From assembly GCA_015680685.1 (NCBI GenBank), contig MNCI01029340.1:352382-416381 (forward strand): DNA of 64,000 bases. The letters are read 5' to 3'. The translations under genes and the position numbers were made by a program. This DNA comes from Gnetum montanum (Eukaryota; Streptophyta; Gnetopsida; Gnetales; Gnetaceae). Shown here one piece after another: positions 10,904 to 23,396 of this stretch (its first letter is position 1; each line of letters begins with the position of its first letter). The notes under the pieces were generated by a model that ran no database searches, had not been told where the DNA came from, and saw nothing but the letters and a program-made list of their open reading frames with translations.

Positions 10904-10921
10904 TGGCGCTGTTGTTGGGGA
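10904..10921 (+). other. Primer-binding site of element B
   Basis: TGGCGCTGTTGTTGGGGA starts two bases after the LTR. It closely resembles the TGGCGCCGTTGCCGGGGA type of site used by Athila-lineage elements (recalled as tRNA-Asp complementary). Near-identical sites follow the LTRs of F and D. Confidence 0.7.
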
Positions 10922-11039
10922 CTTGTAGTTTAATACTAAAGTTGCAATCATTCAAAAAAAATAAAAATAAAAATTATACTTAGAGCACACAAATTTTTTT
11001 TAATCCAAAATATATTCTTCTCACAAGCATGATGAATCA

Positions 11040-13300
11040 AAACTATTAGTGCCATAAGAATTCAAAGTGGTGTACACTCATCCAGATGAGTTGGTACTTG
11101 ATTTCACCTTCATGTATTAGGATGAACAACAATAGTGGACAAATATGGAGGGCAATGTTGTGTTACCTCCCAACCGATCTATTCTTGGGATGCTACTCCA
11201 AATTCTTAAGAGGTTGGGTGTCCAAGATTTTCATGAAGAATATGTTATGCAAGACTATGACAATTGGGATTACTGTCTCACAGAAACACAACACAAAAGA
11301 GAAAGTGTCATGAAGTGTCATGAAGCTACGAAGGGGAAATGGTTCACTAACCCCTTGTTCTTGCTAAACCAAAATGATAAAGAGGATCCTCCCTCTAGGG
11401 AATCTCAACATAAAGATTTTCTACCCCTTGACTCTAGTGAAGGGGGCTTGAATTTGAAGTTACAATCCACTATCAATAATCCAAGTTTAGGTAGAAGTGG
11501 AAGTTAAGGCAGGGGCTCGAGTAAGCATCATGATGACAATAAACTTGATGATCATGGCTGTGACAAGCAGAGAGGAGGTGGTAGACACCATGGTGGTGGT
11601 AGTCCTCCTCCCTCTTCGTCCTCTTCATTTTCATCTTCTTCTTCCTTTGAATTTGAACAATGGGACAATGATCGTAGAACCTGCCATGAATAAAGGAGTA
11701 GCAAAGGACATCATAGGGATCATTGAAACCATGATGATGATGAACCTTTGTTTACAACTCAAAGCATGTTGAATATCATAGAGGTAGTCAGAATTCTAAC
11801 TAGGCATGTGAAAGATTGTAGAATCAAGAGGTTGGATATGAACAATATCCTTAGATTTGAGGGGGGGATATAACTCAGATCCACAGGTCCATCTTCAAGC
11901 CTTTCACAACGCTTATCCTTGTAGAACATAGAGAACGATTGGTAGAAACTTAAGCTATTTTATAGGATACTCATAAAAGAAGTAGAAAGTTGGTACCACT
12001 TCATGGAGTTGACATCAATTTGTAGATGGAGTATGATGCTTAAGTTATTCAATGGAAAATATCAGACATACTCTAGAGTGTTCAATTTGAGAAAGGAAAT
12101 CCAAGGCTGATGATAAGGAACACATGAACCCTTGGACGTAGCCATGGGCAGGTATTATTCCCTTTTACATAGATGTCTTGGCCATGGTTATTCTCAACGA
12201 GAGAAGCTTCACCATATCATAGATGGGCTTTGATAAAAAACAAGAAGAACCCTTGGGGTTTATGCTCAAGGGAGACTATTAGAACAAAGGGTCCATCAAA
12301 TTTAAAGGCTAATTGAGTAGGTTGCAAAAAAGGAAGATGAGTTCAGAAAATGGGAAAGTGCTAAAGAATACAACTGAGACCCTTCCATTAGAAAAAAGGA
12401 CGTCCAATTTTGTGACAGTGAGGGGGAGGCACCACTTCATGAAGTGTTGTAGCAAAAACCCTTGCCAATTCAACAATCTATGTCTAAAATTTTGGCTAAG
12501 ATTGATAAAATGTTGGAACCTTTGGGTGAAAAAATTTCAAACTACTCTAAAAATTACAAAAAAATCCAAAGAGCAAGGTAGTGATCATGATCGCATGAGA
12601 AGAAAAGAAGTTGAACATGCCTACTAAAGAGGAAAGGGCAAGGCTACTACAATAGAAGAGGTTGTGGAGTTAGAATCAAATGATGATGGTAGATGTGACA
12701 TTTACCAACATGAACATTCTAAGGGATGTTACCCTATTACATCACACTTATAAGAATTTAGGATGTATGCTCTGAATCCTAGACTAGCATGAAGGTAACC
12801 ACTTAGAAGGTTGCCTTCTCCTCAAGGCAACCCAAGGAAGTTCCACCACCAACAACAAACTTATTATCCAAGTGGAGCTCCATCACAACTGTACAAGTAG
12901 TATCATTAGTGGTAGCACCCACAATCATGAAGGATGCCACCACCAATGCAGTAGTACCCTTACAAATAATCCAATCCATATGGATACTATGTTTAGCAAC
13001 CCATGTCTCTATTTGACTCTTCCAGTCATGCTTCCTTCCAGCTTGACTACTACCCTCTTGAGTACTATAAAACTCATTCTCCATCTCCTAGAAGGGAATC
13101 CCCATATCCTTATCACCCTTCTCATTCTTTAGCACATGTTCCTTCACCCTCAATCTAATTACCACCTACTAGGTTCATGCAAGGAAAAATTCCCACATAG
13201 CAGCAACAACATAATGCTATGTTAACTTACAACTAGTTTGTTAGTTGAGTGGTTCAGAAACTAGATCCTATAGAAGATCATTCTTCCAAAACAATAGCCC
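11040..13300 (+). pseudogene. gag of element B (broken)
   Basis: The capsid-type polyprotein is broken by stops and shifts. An N-terminal piece (11145-11507) contains MEGNVVLPPN and LKLQSTINNPS, matched by the minus-strand copy in F at 46048-46360. A Gly/His/Ser-rich linker (SSSSSFSSSSSF, near 11610) follows. The core resembling retrotransposon gag lies at about 11820-12110 (KRLDMNNI, NDW-KLKLF). A Cys/His cluster (CDIYQHEHSKGCYP, near 12691) is conserved in F and, altered, in D, and may replace the usual zinc knuckle. The end is rich in Pro and Tyr. Packaging and particle assembly are the known roles of gag. Confidence 0.65.
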
Positions 13301-13399
13301 TACAAAACCCTAGTTGACTCATGTAGCCCGTCATTCTATGTCTCCATGATCCTTTACATCCATTTCTTTCAAGAGCCCTTCAAACCAAACACCTCCCAA

Positions 13400-13960
13400 G
13401 ATTCGCATAATCGTGTTAACCCATGCTATATCCAATTGGATCAAGGCTAGTCTTCTTCCTAGGAAAAGGGCTAATCTTGAAAGTCCTCTCATCTACTTAA
13501 AGATTGCTGAAAATGAGCCATGCAAGGCTCTTCTTAATTCAAGTTTTGGTATCAATCTTATTTCTCATGAAATGTACATAGCTTGGAACTTACCTACTTT
13601 CAAGAAGAGCAACACCCATTTAGAATTAGCAGATTAGTCCATCATTGTTCCCTTGGGATTAGTGAAGGACATTTTGACCATTATCTATGAGTGATTGTAT
13701 CTTGTCAATTTTCTAGTGATCAAGGTTTAGAATTGCAAGGGGGACTTACTAATCATTATAGGAAGGACTTGGCTAAGCATTATTGATGCGTGAATGAGAA
13801 TCATAGATCTTTCCCTGGAGATTTCAAAGGAGAATGCATTCAGAAAGATCAAGAAGAAGAGAATTCCATGCATTGTGTACAATGATACCAAGTGTAACTA
13901 TGTGCAAAAACTATGGTCTCTCAAAAACACATTAATCAAAGCATGCAAATAGTGTGAAGA
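13400..13960 (+). pseudogene. Retropepsin region of element B (inactive)
   Basis: Retroviral-type aspartic protease remnant (13413-13637 open, then stops). The flap-and-core pattern is visible: ALLNSSFGINLIS at the active-site loop, then LLIIIGRTWL downstream. In the F copy the loop reads ALLDLSFDVNLI, so B has Asn where the catalytic Asp is expected. The frame is also cut by TAG and TGA codons. Confidence 0.6.
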
Positions 13961-14189
13961 TGGATCTAAAATCCAAAGTACCTATATGCAGTAGCCACAA
14001 AATAGAAGGGTGTCCAATGGTTGATAGTTGATTCTAAAAGTAGCATACTTTGCATGGAACCTATCGAGAGCCTAACTTGTGCTTAAGTTGAAGGCATGGA
14101 TGAAATGAAGCAAGTTCATCACCAACTCTTTAATGATGAACCTAATGATACCAATTGGAAAGAGTTGGAATTACCTGACAATTTTAAAT

Positions 14190-15620
14190 AGGAGCCCTTA
14201 GAGTTGAAAACTCTACCTACTATCATGAAATATGTATTTTTGAAAAATGGCAAGCTGGTGATAATCAATGCCAACCTTGCTCCTGAGCAGAAAAGGATGG
14301 TATTGAACATTATCAACAAATGGCCAATAGCCTTTGCTTGGTCATATCATAAACTCATAGGGATTGATCCTTAGATATGCTAGCATCACATCTACACTAA
14401 TTTGGCCATGAAGCCAAAGAGTCAATTGTAGCGATGGTTGAATCCCAAATTAAAGTATATCATCAAAGAGAAAATTGAACAACTCCTCAAGGCAGCATTC
14501 ATTTATCCAATTGTGAATAGCAAGTGGATTAGCGCAAAAAAAGATGGCAAGTGGTGAATCTATATTGATTTCAGGATATTGAATATGGTGGAATTCAAAG
14601 ATCATTTTTCATTGCCATTTGTGAACCAGGTGTTGGACACTATTTCTAAGCATTTCCATTATAGCTTTATGGATGGTTATAGTGGCTACAACCAAATTTA
14701 GATTGTGCTCAAGGATTAGGCCAAAATAACATTCACAAGTGCTTGGGGGACTTTTGCATAGCATAAGATGCCCTTTCATCTGTGTAATGTCCCTAGAAAT
14801 TTTCAATGCTTGGTCTTGAGAATTTTTGAACAATAGATTAATAGTAGGGTGGAAGTCTTCATGAATTACTTTTTCACCTATGGTGCTACATTTGAGTAAA
14901 CCTTGAACCACCTTGAGCAAGTGCTTAAAAGTTGTGTGAAGACCAATCTTTGCCTTAGTTAGCAAAAGAGCCATCTCATGGTTTAGGAAGATATTATGTT
15001 GAGGCACAAAATCTCACAAGTAGGAATTGAGGTGGACCTAGAAAAGATTAGGGACATCTAAGGAATAACCCATCGACCAGAAATTGTTAAAGATGTCTAG
15101 TCATTTCTTGGATACACTGGTTACTACTGGTGATTCATACAAAATTTCTTTAAGATCACTAAATCATTGGTCGAGCTCACAAAGAAAGATGCTCCCTTCA
15201 TATGGACTTAGAAATGAAAAAAAGAATTCCAGATGCTTAAGAAGAAGCTTGTGGAATCTCCAATGCTATGAGTACTTTATTGGTCTTGTCCATTTCACAT
15301 CATGATGGACACATCAAACTATGCCTTGGGAGCTATGCTTACATAGTTGGATGATTAGACACATCCTTATTATATCCATTGTGCAAGTTGAAGTATTATG
15401 AGTGCACAACTCAATTACACCACAACAGGAAAAGAGCTAATGGCAGTGGTGTATGCCTTGGAGAAATTCAGACACCATGTACTTGGATACAAGGTATTTA
15501 TGCACATTGATCATAATGCCATTCACTTCGTCAAGAATAAGTCGACAATGAGCCCCCATGTCATACAGTGACTAGTGATCTTATAGGAGTTCAATCATAA
15601 AATGGTAGATCAAAATGTAA
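14190..15620 (+). pseudogene. Reverse transcriptase and RNase H of element B (inactive)
   Basis: Recognisable blocks in order: LAPEQKRMVLNII, NPKLKYIIKEKIEQLL, GKW-IYIDFRILN, PFVNQVLDTI, DGYSGYNQI, ITFTSAWGTFA, then the catalytic box reading FMNYFFTYG, where Athila-type enzymes have FMDD. RNase H blocks follow (MMDTSNYALGAML, TTGKELMAVVYALEKFRHHVLG). The active box has lost its Asp pair and many TAG stops interrupt the frame. It breaks off at 15620, where F is inserted; the continuation is at 46916. Confidence 0.8.
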
Positions 15621-16486
15621 TGAGCAGCAAGTAGCCCTATGCTCAAGCATATGAATCACTAAGCGTTCACACGTGATTCGATTGAATTCTATGGATTCCA
15701 TGTCTTCTAGTACACTAGCCTCTAGGAAGTGAACTTTCTTTAATAATCATTCATTGTCTTCCCAATTACACTTGTGATATGCAAAGGTATGGTTAAGTGT
15801 AATCAAGGTATATAATTTTTATTATTTTTATGTTTTGGATGCTTAAAATAAAGGATGAAAGGAATAAGGTAATTTAATTGCTAATTTAATCTAACTAACT
15901 ACACCTAACTAATCCTAACATAAGCATATGTTTCCACTTGCTGTATACATCCTAAACACATTTAGCACTACTGGGTTACCAAACATTAAGTGTTACTAGA
16001 ATTACCAAGCACCAAGTATATGCTTGAAGTGGTTGTACTTATGTGCTTAATTAATTGCTACTTAATCTAGCTTAGTTTAGCCTAATTAATTATTTAATTA
16101 CTTAAAGCATTAAGGTAAATTGCATAAAATATTAAATGCATAAATAAATAATTAATCTATTTCCAAGTGCTACAAGGTTTATCAAAATGCTCATCTTTAT
16201 TACCACATACACTTCTATGCTTAGGTACAATAGTGCTTTAATAAAGATCCATACACTCTTAACTCCTACTACGAGCACTCAAAAAAATATTCTAACTTCC
16301 AAATGATAAAACTGTAAGAGCTTTGCTACAACTATGATAAGACATTCCATAAACATGGTGGGTGGACATGTATTTATAGGTGAAAATAGATATTATGTTG
16401 ATGAGGCCACATCAATGCATCAAATCATGCATCAATGGGGCTTAGTCAACAAGGCTCAGTAAATGTAGCTAATTTATGATTTATCA
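15621..16486 (-). mobile_element. 3' LTR of element F
   Basis: On the minus strand it starts TGATAA after a polypurine tract and ends CTGCTCA. A TATAAATA box lies at 16371-16378 (minus). U3 carries TTGATGCA/CATTGATG repeats. It aligns with the 5' remnant at 46649-46845 (shared GCAAGTAGCCCTATGCTCAA, CACTAGCCTCTA). Confidence 0.8.
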
Positions 16487-16492
16487 TACCCC
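16487..16492 (-). other. Polypurine tract of element F
   Basis: GGGGTA on the minus strand abuts the LTR start, preceded by CATTCAATCATA as in copies A and B. Confidence 0.6.
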
Positions 16493-16739
16493 TATGATTG
16501 AATGAAAACTCACCCTTGAGTTCTTCATAAATTTGGGAAGGTATGAAATCATTGACTAATGATAGACATATGATAAGCATAAATAAACACAAATAAACAT
16601 AAAGTACCCAAGTGTATAGATATACAATCATTACAAATTTTTTTGGTATTTAGGACTACAAAATTGAACACTAGGATAAAATTTAACAAACATATTCTTC
16701 TTTGATGGTGTGAAGATGATGGAGAAGATTAAATGATCC

Positions 16740-19605
16740 CATATGATGGAGGCTCTTAAGGTTTTGAGGGACCTTATCTTGCTTTGGGTGCACATGGTGG
16801 TTGAGTCTGTTGTGGCTATCTTGCTATTGCTAGAACTTCTAGTGGAAGAAGAAAAACATCAAATAATGCTTTCATCTTCTCCTCCTTACTCCTGGGATCA
16901 TGCATGGTCCATGCATCTTCACCAATGTGGGCTAGAATGGACACATCCTAAGGATAGGGAATTGTCAAGAATAACTCCTTGACATTGACAGACTAGGTCG
17001 AAAATTGTTTGCGTTCAATATCAAATGCTTTGATTACATTTTGTAGTTGTTGTTAGTTGTTCATTCTTCTAGCCAGGTTCTTAGTAGTTGAACTTTGATT
17101 AGTGAATCTTGCCCTAAGAAATTTGAGTTTAGCATTTGCAGTCTCAAGCTTTTGCTTGGTGTCATTATGATGCTTGAACTTTGCCTCATACAACAAGTAT
17201 GAGCTAGCCACCTGCTTCTCTAACTGTGATTATGGACGTCTAGCAGTTAGCATTGCTAGGTTTGCATATCTAAGATTGGAAAACTCCATGTATTTAGTCA
17301 TCTCTTCAATATGAAACTTCTTCATGTGGATCTTTGCTTTGTTTTAGGCATTTATCCCATCAATGATAGGTTGCCACACAGATTTGTCTTACTAAAGTTG
17401 CTAGAGGATCTCATTGACTTTTACCTTAGCCATTTGGATGTGTCTTTTGTTAGCTTCTTTTTGTAGACTAACATGATCTCTGTAGTGGTTCTTGACTTTT
17501 TCAAATTTGAGAGCCTCATTTTTCTAGGTGGCAATCTCAATTGTAGATTTTTGACATAAAGCACAAACTTCCTCCATAGATAGATTTCTATTTTCTGCTA
17601 TCAATCTTTTGAGCTTAGTGTTCTCCCTAGCTAGTCACTCTTTTTGTTGATGGATGAATTCTTGAAACTACTATTTATGCACATCAACATTCCACAAGCA
17701 ATGATTTTCTACATTCAGCATCTCATTCTCTTGGTGTGTCTAGACTAGGTCCTTTTGAAGTAACTATGTTTTGGCCTCAGCCACAAACTAGTCAAAATGG
17801 CTATCACCATCCCTACCTTAACTTTTTTAAGCCTATCTTGATCTTGAAGCTATTGAAAAGCTTCATCTCTTGTTAGTGTAGGATTGAGGAGCATGAGATT
17901 ACTAAGATGGGCTCTTAATTTAGCAACCTTTGCGGCCAAGAATTGCTTTTGTGCTTTAGCCATTTTGAGTTACCCTTTTAAAATGACACACTTGCCCTTT
18001 GCTTCAAGAAGCTTTGATTGGGTTATTGTGATGTTATTCAAAAAAATCAGAGATATCTAGAATTGGTTGCCTAGTTTCCACTAGTCAATCCGGTACCTCT
18101 TCAAGTTGGGCTACACTCAATCTTCTACTAATAGTTCCTATAAACATCTACACATCATTAAGCGTAGAAATGTCTAGTACAGACATTGCAAGTGCCTTTA
18201 ATGCTTTAGTGATTCTATCAACCACCACTTTTGCTATTGTCTCCTACCCTTAGTATTGCCTCACTAACACAGTTGTCCCTTCGCCCTCCTCCAAGTGCAC
18301 TAAAAAGGTAGTGGCATTTCCAAAGATTTTTGGAAATTACTGTTATTGCAAGAGAGACACCATTACCTCTTGGGCATTAGGATTCAAACTCATGATTAGC
18401 TACATTCTTTGGGTTGAGAATATTGGCTCACCTTCCTCTATCTAGTTGATCATGTGAGCCACTTTGTTAAGATGACTCATTGCAAGTTGGTACATAGATG
18501 AATCTCCACCACTTGTTTTTGCTTACTACTCTTGCTCATACAAAAGCTACTCTCAGATTTTGTGTAGGTGCTCAATGGCTGCATGAGCTTTTGACATTGT
18601 TTCTTGAGTGGGTGGTGGAGGTGGTAGTAGCTACTTCTCTTCTTTTGATACAACAAGGGTCTTATCCTTAATCATTTCATACCAAGAGGTGATGGAGTAT
18701 GCCTAATTATGTCATTAGAATAGAAAACTATCCCTGCCATTTTACGAAGTTTCCTAATAAGGCATGTCAATCGTAGGGTTTTCCTTCCACATTCATTCTT
18801 CTTGAGGTGCTTCTTTATCTTCAAATAGATCAGCTATGGAAGGTTAATAGGGAATTTCCTGCTTAGAGTGACACAAGAATAGGTGGAGAAGGTTGTCACC
18901 TTGCTGGGCCTTACCATTGGATTAAGGTGATAGGCTGGTATCTTGAAGTATATATGCTCTTCTAGTGTGGGTGCACCAAACTCCTTATGGTTAACCCCAT
19001 AACACTATTGGGTCCACTCCCTTTTAGCCTTAGGATCTACTTGCATTAATATTTCTACTAAATGGGTGCTAGAATTAGGTAGGCCAAGAGCCTACGTAAT
19101 TGCTTCTACTAAGTAGGACACCTGAATGTCCTTGATTCTCACAGTGGCTCTTTCTTTTCTACTATTCCAAAAGAGATATGTTTCTCCCATGTACCACTCC
19201 CCATTGATAGTGATGATCGACCACATGGGAGAGTTTTGCAATTATGTCTTAACTTCTAGTGGAGCATGTTCCAAGAATGGTCCAAAGTTTAGTTCTTGGA
19301 GAACTAAGTGTTGGACATCATGAGGCTTAATTGTATTTAGGTAGGCTTATGTCAATGTGACCTCAAGTCTTGGTACTAGCCTTGGTGCCTCTCCACTTTG
19401 GAATTGTTTAATCGTAGCCTTTTCTTTAGGAATTTGTCAAACATATTCCACTTTGGGCTTCTTCCAAAGAGGTCTTGTTGCATGAGTTTCTGCTACCTAC
19501 TGCTAAGATTTTTCTTTCTAGCGTCTTCTAGCTTTGGGCTATTTGTCCTTTGGTTGTGATGGTCCTCCTTCTTGCAGGCATTTTAGTCTAGGTTTCATCT
19601 GGAAT
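16740..19605 (-). pseudogene. 3' ORF of element F: globular domain plus coiled coil (broken)
   Basis: The minus-strand reading begins with a basic segment (MPARRRT...) near 19590. A globular part follows (about 19300-18700) with ELNFGPFLEHAP, GEWYMGETY and EHIYFKIPAYHLNP. The pattern matches copies B (50900-51240) and D (57250-57940) and recalls the putative plant transposon protein domain (recalled as Pfam PF20167; not checked). From about 18100 to 17100 comes a Glu/Lys-rich coiled coil with ENRNLSMEEV and KNEALKFEKVKNHYRDHV. In-frame TAG and frame changes prevent expression. It occupies the env-like position after pol. A capsid, envelope or regulatory role is unproven. Confidence 0.6.
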
Positions 19606-19639
19606 CATAACATGACCAAGGAGTAGCACTTAATGTGTA

Positions 19640-21685
19640 ACCTTGAAACATTGGGAATACCTTATCTCTTAGGGTAGTTACACTTTGGCTAAGTTGTAAT
19701 CATGGCCTAGTTAATTATTTTAATATTAATAAATAATTTTAAGTTTACTGAAGTTTGTTGGAAGGGTTAAACTCTGAAAAATTGATGGTTTAATATTATT
19801 TTATTTATTAATCCTTTAGGGGAGTTAGAAAAATCTTGAAAAAATTTCATTAGAAACCTTAAGGTTTGTGGCCCTCATGACTAAGAGCTTACCTCTGATG
19901 GCTATAGGATTGAAGAATGGAGTGATTTGAACAAATGGTATGAAAGTTACAGGATCTGGAAGGTTTTGGGCTCTAAAAAATTGAAAAAAAATCCCCTCTT
20001 GTTTTAAAGTAAATGACAAAAAATTTCAAGTGTTGGGAGGTATTTATAGAATTTTTGGGCTGCATCAATAGGGCTTAGTTGATGCAGTCGATTGCATTGA
20101 TTAGGCCTAGTCGATGTGGCTATTGATCACCATTGACTTTATCAAAAGTAATGAAAAAAAAGAGAGTTTTGGAATGAAATTTGGGCCAAATAGAAGCCCA
20201 AAAAGCCAAGAACATGATGAAATTATTTGAAGAGGGTTTTGATATTTGAAAAATTGAGAAATGAGTAGAGAAAAAGATTTTATGAAGAAGAATGCCTTAT
20301 GGAGCACATAGTTGGATGCATGATGGGGCGCACGAAAGATTTTGATTGTGCCAATGTCTAAGAGTAAGGAACTTAACTAACCAAACCATGAGAAGTGGGT
20401 CCTCTCCATAGTCGCATATTCCGTTTATACCCTTGCATAACCTCAACTTAGAAGTATGTGGGCTCCATAGTTGATTAATGGTTACAAAAATTTGACCAAC
20501 CCAGAGAATCTACGTAAGAATTTCAACATATCAAAATAAGACATGAAAAAAAAACATGAAAAGTGGTAGTGAGGTGAGATATGGAGAGAATTGATGGATG
20601 TTATAGAGAATGGAATGGACGTTCCAATCATGGTAACATGAAGTTCCTTGTGAGTTTCATGGTTAAATGACCCGATAAAGTCTAACCTTAGTCCAGACCA
20701 AAACCAACCACTTTCAGTGACTTCACATCATCACTCTAGGACTAGTCCACCTCCTCAAAATACAAAAATGCTTCCATGGATAACCAACATTCTTTATTTG
20801 AGAAGAAAAGAGAAGCAATAAGTGAGAAAGGGCTTTAGTTAGAAGGGACCTTTAGGCATGGGTAACATGTCTTGTTAGTCCCATAACTAGTGCTTGTAGC
20901 CCATTTATTTTGTTTAAGAGGTGTGCTTTGAATTTCTATCATTTTTTATTTTATTTTATTCTATTTTTTGGATGGGAACCATACCATGCAAAAAATTATT
21001 CAAATTTTTGTTATTAGTGGATACAGAATGGTAAGAAATCCATGAAAAACACACTTGCACTCAAGATGGTAGAGAGGTACAAAGAGTATTGAATTCCCTT
21101 GAAGTCACACCCTTTTCAAACATTTGAATCTTTCCAAGCTTGGAAACTACCAAGCACATAAATTTGTTAAACCTTTTATTAATGAAAAGGGACCTCATAT
21201 TCCCAAAGCAAGGAAAACCATAGAGTTTGTGGATGGGTGGATGATGTGAACTCACTGCCTATTTCATGAAAATAGGAATTTAGTCTTAGTTATCAGTTAT
21301 CAAAATTCAAAAATAGAAACTAGAAATTAGCAATAAAAAATGTTAAGTACAAACCATTATAGCAATAGCTACAACACCATCATGTCCTGTTGGAAATAAA
21401 GCTTTTTTTATTAGAAGACAAAAAATATTTCATACTAGAATAAAGGAAAAATATAAAAGAAATTGTAAAATATTCAAGAAAGATAAGACATACTAATGAT
21501 GTTGTAAAATAAAATTTGGAAAAATAACAATGTAAAACAAGAAAGGTATAAAACAAAAAATTTAAAAAATCTAAGTCACTTTAAATGCTTAGCACAAATG
21601 ACCATCTCCTCCATGACTGAGTTAAAAGGAGGAGATCTAGAAGATTGAGTGAGATCATCCATTCGTTGAGGCATTGTTTCCACTA
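19640..21685 (-). other. AT-rich promoter-like spacer of element F
   Basis: Lies between integrase and the 3' ORF and is homologous, inverted, to 48380-50350 of element B. It has no coding potential. On the minus strand a run of ATGCAATCGACTGCATC-type repeats (20050-20125) precedes TATAAATA at 20041-20048. A possible splice donor (CAGAG-GTAAGC) lies near 19895, upstream of the 3' ORF start. Confidence 0.55.
20041..20048 (-). promoter_or_regulatory. Internal TATA box, element F spacer
   Basis: TATAAATA on the minus strand lies about 450 bases before the 3' ORF. The CATCAACTAAGCCCTATTGATGCA-type repeats just upstream resemble those in the F LTR U3 (16390-16450). Likely an internal promoter for the 3' ORF. 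Confidence 0.5.
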
Positions 21686-21689
21686 GCTT

Positions 21690-22290
21690 GCTTATGTTCA
21701 TGGAAAGGTTAACTTACAAACCTAAGAGCCCAAAAAATGCCTCATATGAAACTTGGTCATATCCTGAACTCACAAGGATTAATCTATGGATATGCCAACA
21801 TCGTATCTACACTAATCTAACCATGAAGCCAAAGAGGCAGCCACAACAATGGTTGAATCCCAAATTAAAGTAGATTGTTAAAGAAGAAATCAAACAACTC
21901 CTCAAGGTGGGATTTATCTATTCCATTATGAATAGTGAGTGGGTTAGTCCACTCATGATTGTGACAAAGAAAGGTGGCAAGTGGTGGATCTACATCAAGT
22001 TTCAATTGTTGAATATGACAACATTCAAAGATAATTTTCCATTGTCATTTGTGGATCAAGTGTTAAACACTATATATGGGCATTGCTATTACAGCTTTTT
22101 GGATGATTATTGTGGCTATAACCAAATCTAGATAACACTAGAGGATTAGGCCAAAACAACATTCACGAGTCCCTGGGGGACTTTTGCATATCAAAATATG
22201 TCTTTTGATTTATGCAATGCTCCTGTAACATTTCAGTGCTTGGTCCTGAGCATTTTTCAACAACAAATTAGCTATGTGATGGAAGTCTGA
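21690..22290 (+). pseudogene. Inverted RT fragment inside element F
   Basis: Plus-strand reverse-transcriptase sequence (PKSPKN, NPKLK, SEWVSPLMIVTKKGGKWW, FVDQVLNTIYGHCYYSF, then the WGTFAYQ block) lies in a minus-strand element. It is very similar to F's own RT at 42540-43130 (minus). It replaces the integrase C-terminal part that copy B still has at 47880-48260. This is an inverted duplication with loss of about 400-500 bases, not a normal gene. It contains the same TAG after NQI as the other copies. Confidence 0.75.
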
Positions 22291-22294
22291 GTAG

Positions 22295-23180
22295 TATGTC
22301 TAGAGGGTATCATTTAACTTTATGGCCTAGTCTTTCCTATATTTGCTAATAGTTCTTATCAAGATTTTTGTGATATCCTTATTAGTAACTTTTGCTTGAC
22401 CATTGGCTTAGGAGTGGTAGGGTGTTATTAGTTTATGTTCAACCTCCAAGTGTTGCATAAGCTTGCAAAAGGTAGTGCCTATAAAATGGGTTCCATTGTC
22501 AGAGATCAATGCATGTGGCATCCCAAACCTATTTACAACATTTTTTATAAAAACCATGTAGCAATAGATGATGTATAGTCGATGACTGTTGTTACTTCTG
22601 TCCATTTTGTATAGTAATCAACGATGATGATTATGTATGCCTTTTCATTTGACATGGGTGGGATGAGATCCATGAAGTTAATGCCCCATATGTCAAAGGG
22701 TTCCAATGGTTAAATCCACTATTGAGGTCCCTCCATTGATGCAATCATCCCACCATCTTATTGATAACTTTCACAAGAGTGGATAAATTGGTGGGTGTCC
22801 TTGAAGATGATTGGCCAATAATACCCTACCATTATGATCTTAATAGTCATGCATCTCCTAGCATAGTGGCCTTTAAAAGGACCCTTATGAGTATCTTAAA
22901 GAATGTGTAGTTGATCAGGATCAAGTACACACCAAAAAACTAGGCCATCAATGCATACCTTGTAAAGGTGTCCATTAATTTCCATGAAATGTTTGACCTG
23001 ATGAAGAAATTATTATTTCTTCCTATAGTCTAGATCTTATGACATCTTCTAAGTGAGAAGATAAGTGAGAATGCCAGCATACCATTTTGGTTCTACAAGT
23101 ACTTATTCATTTATTGCACATGTAAAAAAGAGTTCATTAAGAAATTAATCAAAAAGTGGGCTCTTCTCTTTGTTATCCCA
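22295..23180 (-). pseudogene. Integrase of element F (broken)
   Basis: The open piece 22408-22605 contains FGMPHALISDNGTHFIG with the second catalytic Asp, then EVEHKLITPYHS. Beyond the stop comes NGQAKVTNKD, where the expected catalytic Glu is altered. Upstream VDYYTKWTEV carries the first Asp. Integrase inserts the cDNA; this copy is cut by stops, and its C-terminus is replaced by the inverted RT piece at 22290. Confidence 0.7.
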
Positions 23181-23199
23181 TCATAACTGAGAAAAGTGA

Positions 23200-23396
23200 T
23201 CAGTGATCATGTTCTTAGTCTTCTTTTGATCTACCATTGTGAGATTGAACTTCTGCAAGATCACTAATCATATTATGACACAAGGGCTCACCATTCGGTT
23301 GTTCATGAGGAAGCCAATGATACTATGATCAGTGTGCACAAATACTTTGTATCCAAGCACATAGTGCTTAAAATTTTCTAGAGCATACACCATCGT
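23200..23396 (-). pseudogene. RNase H of element F, downstream half
   Basis: Minus-strand blocks (VYALENFKHYVLGYKVF, HTDHSIIGFLMN and VRPCVIIWLVILQKF-type sequence) match 15430-15620 of copy B. Element E interrupts it at 23397; the upstream half resumes at 41989. Confidence 0.65.
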
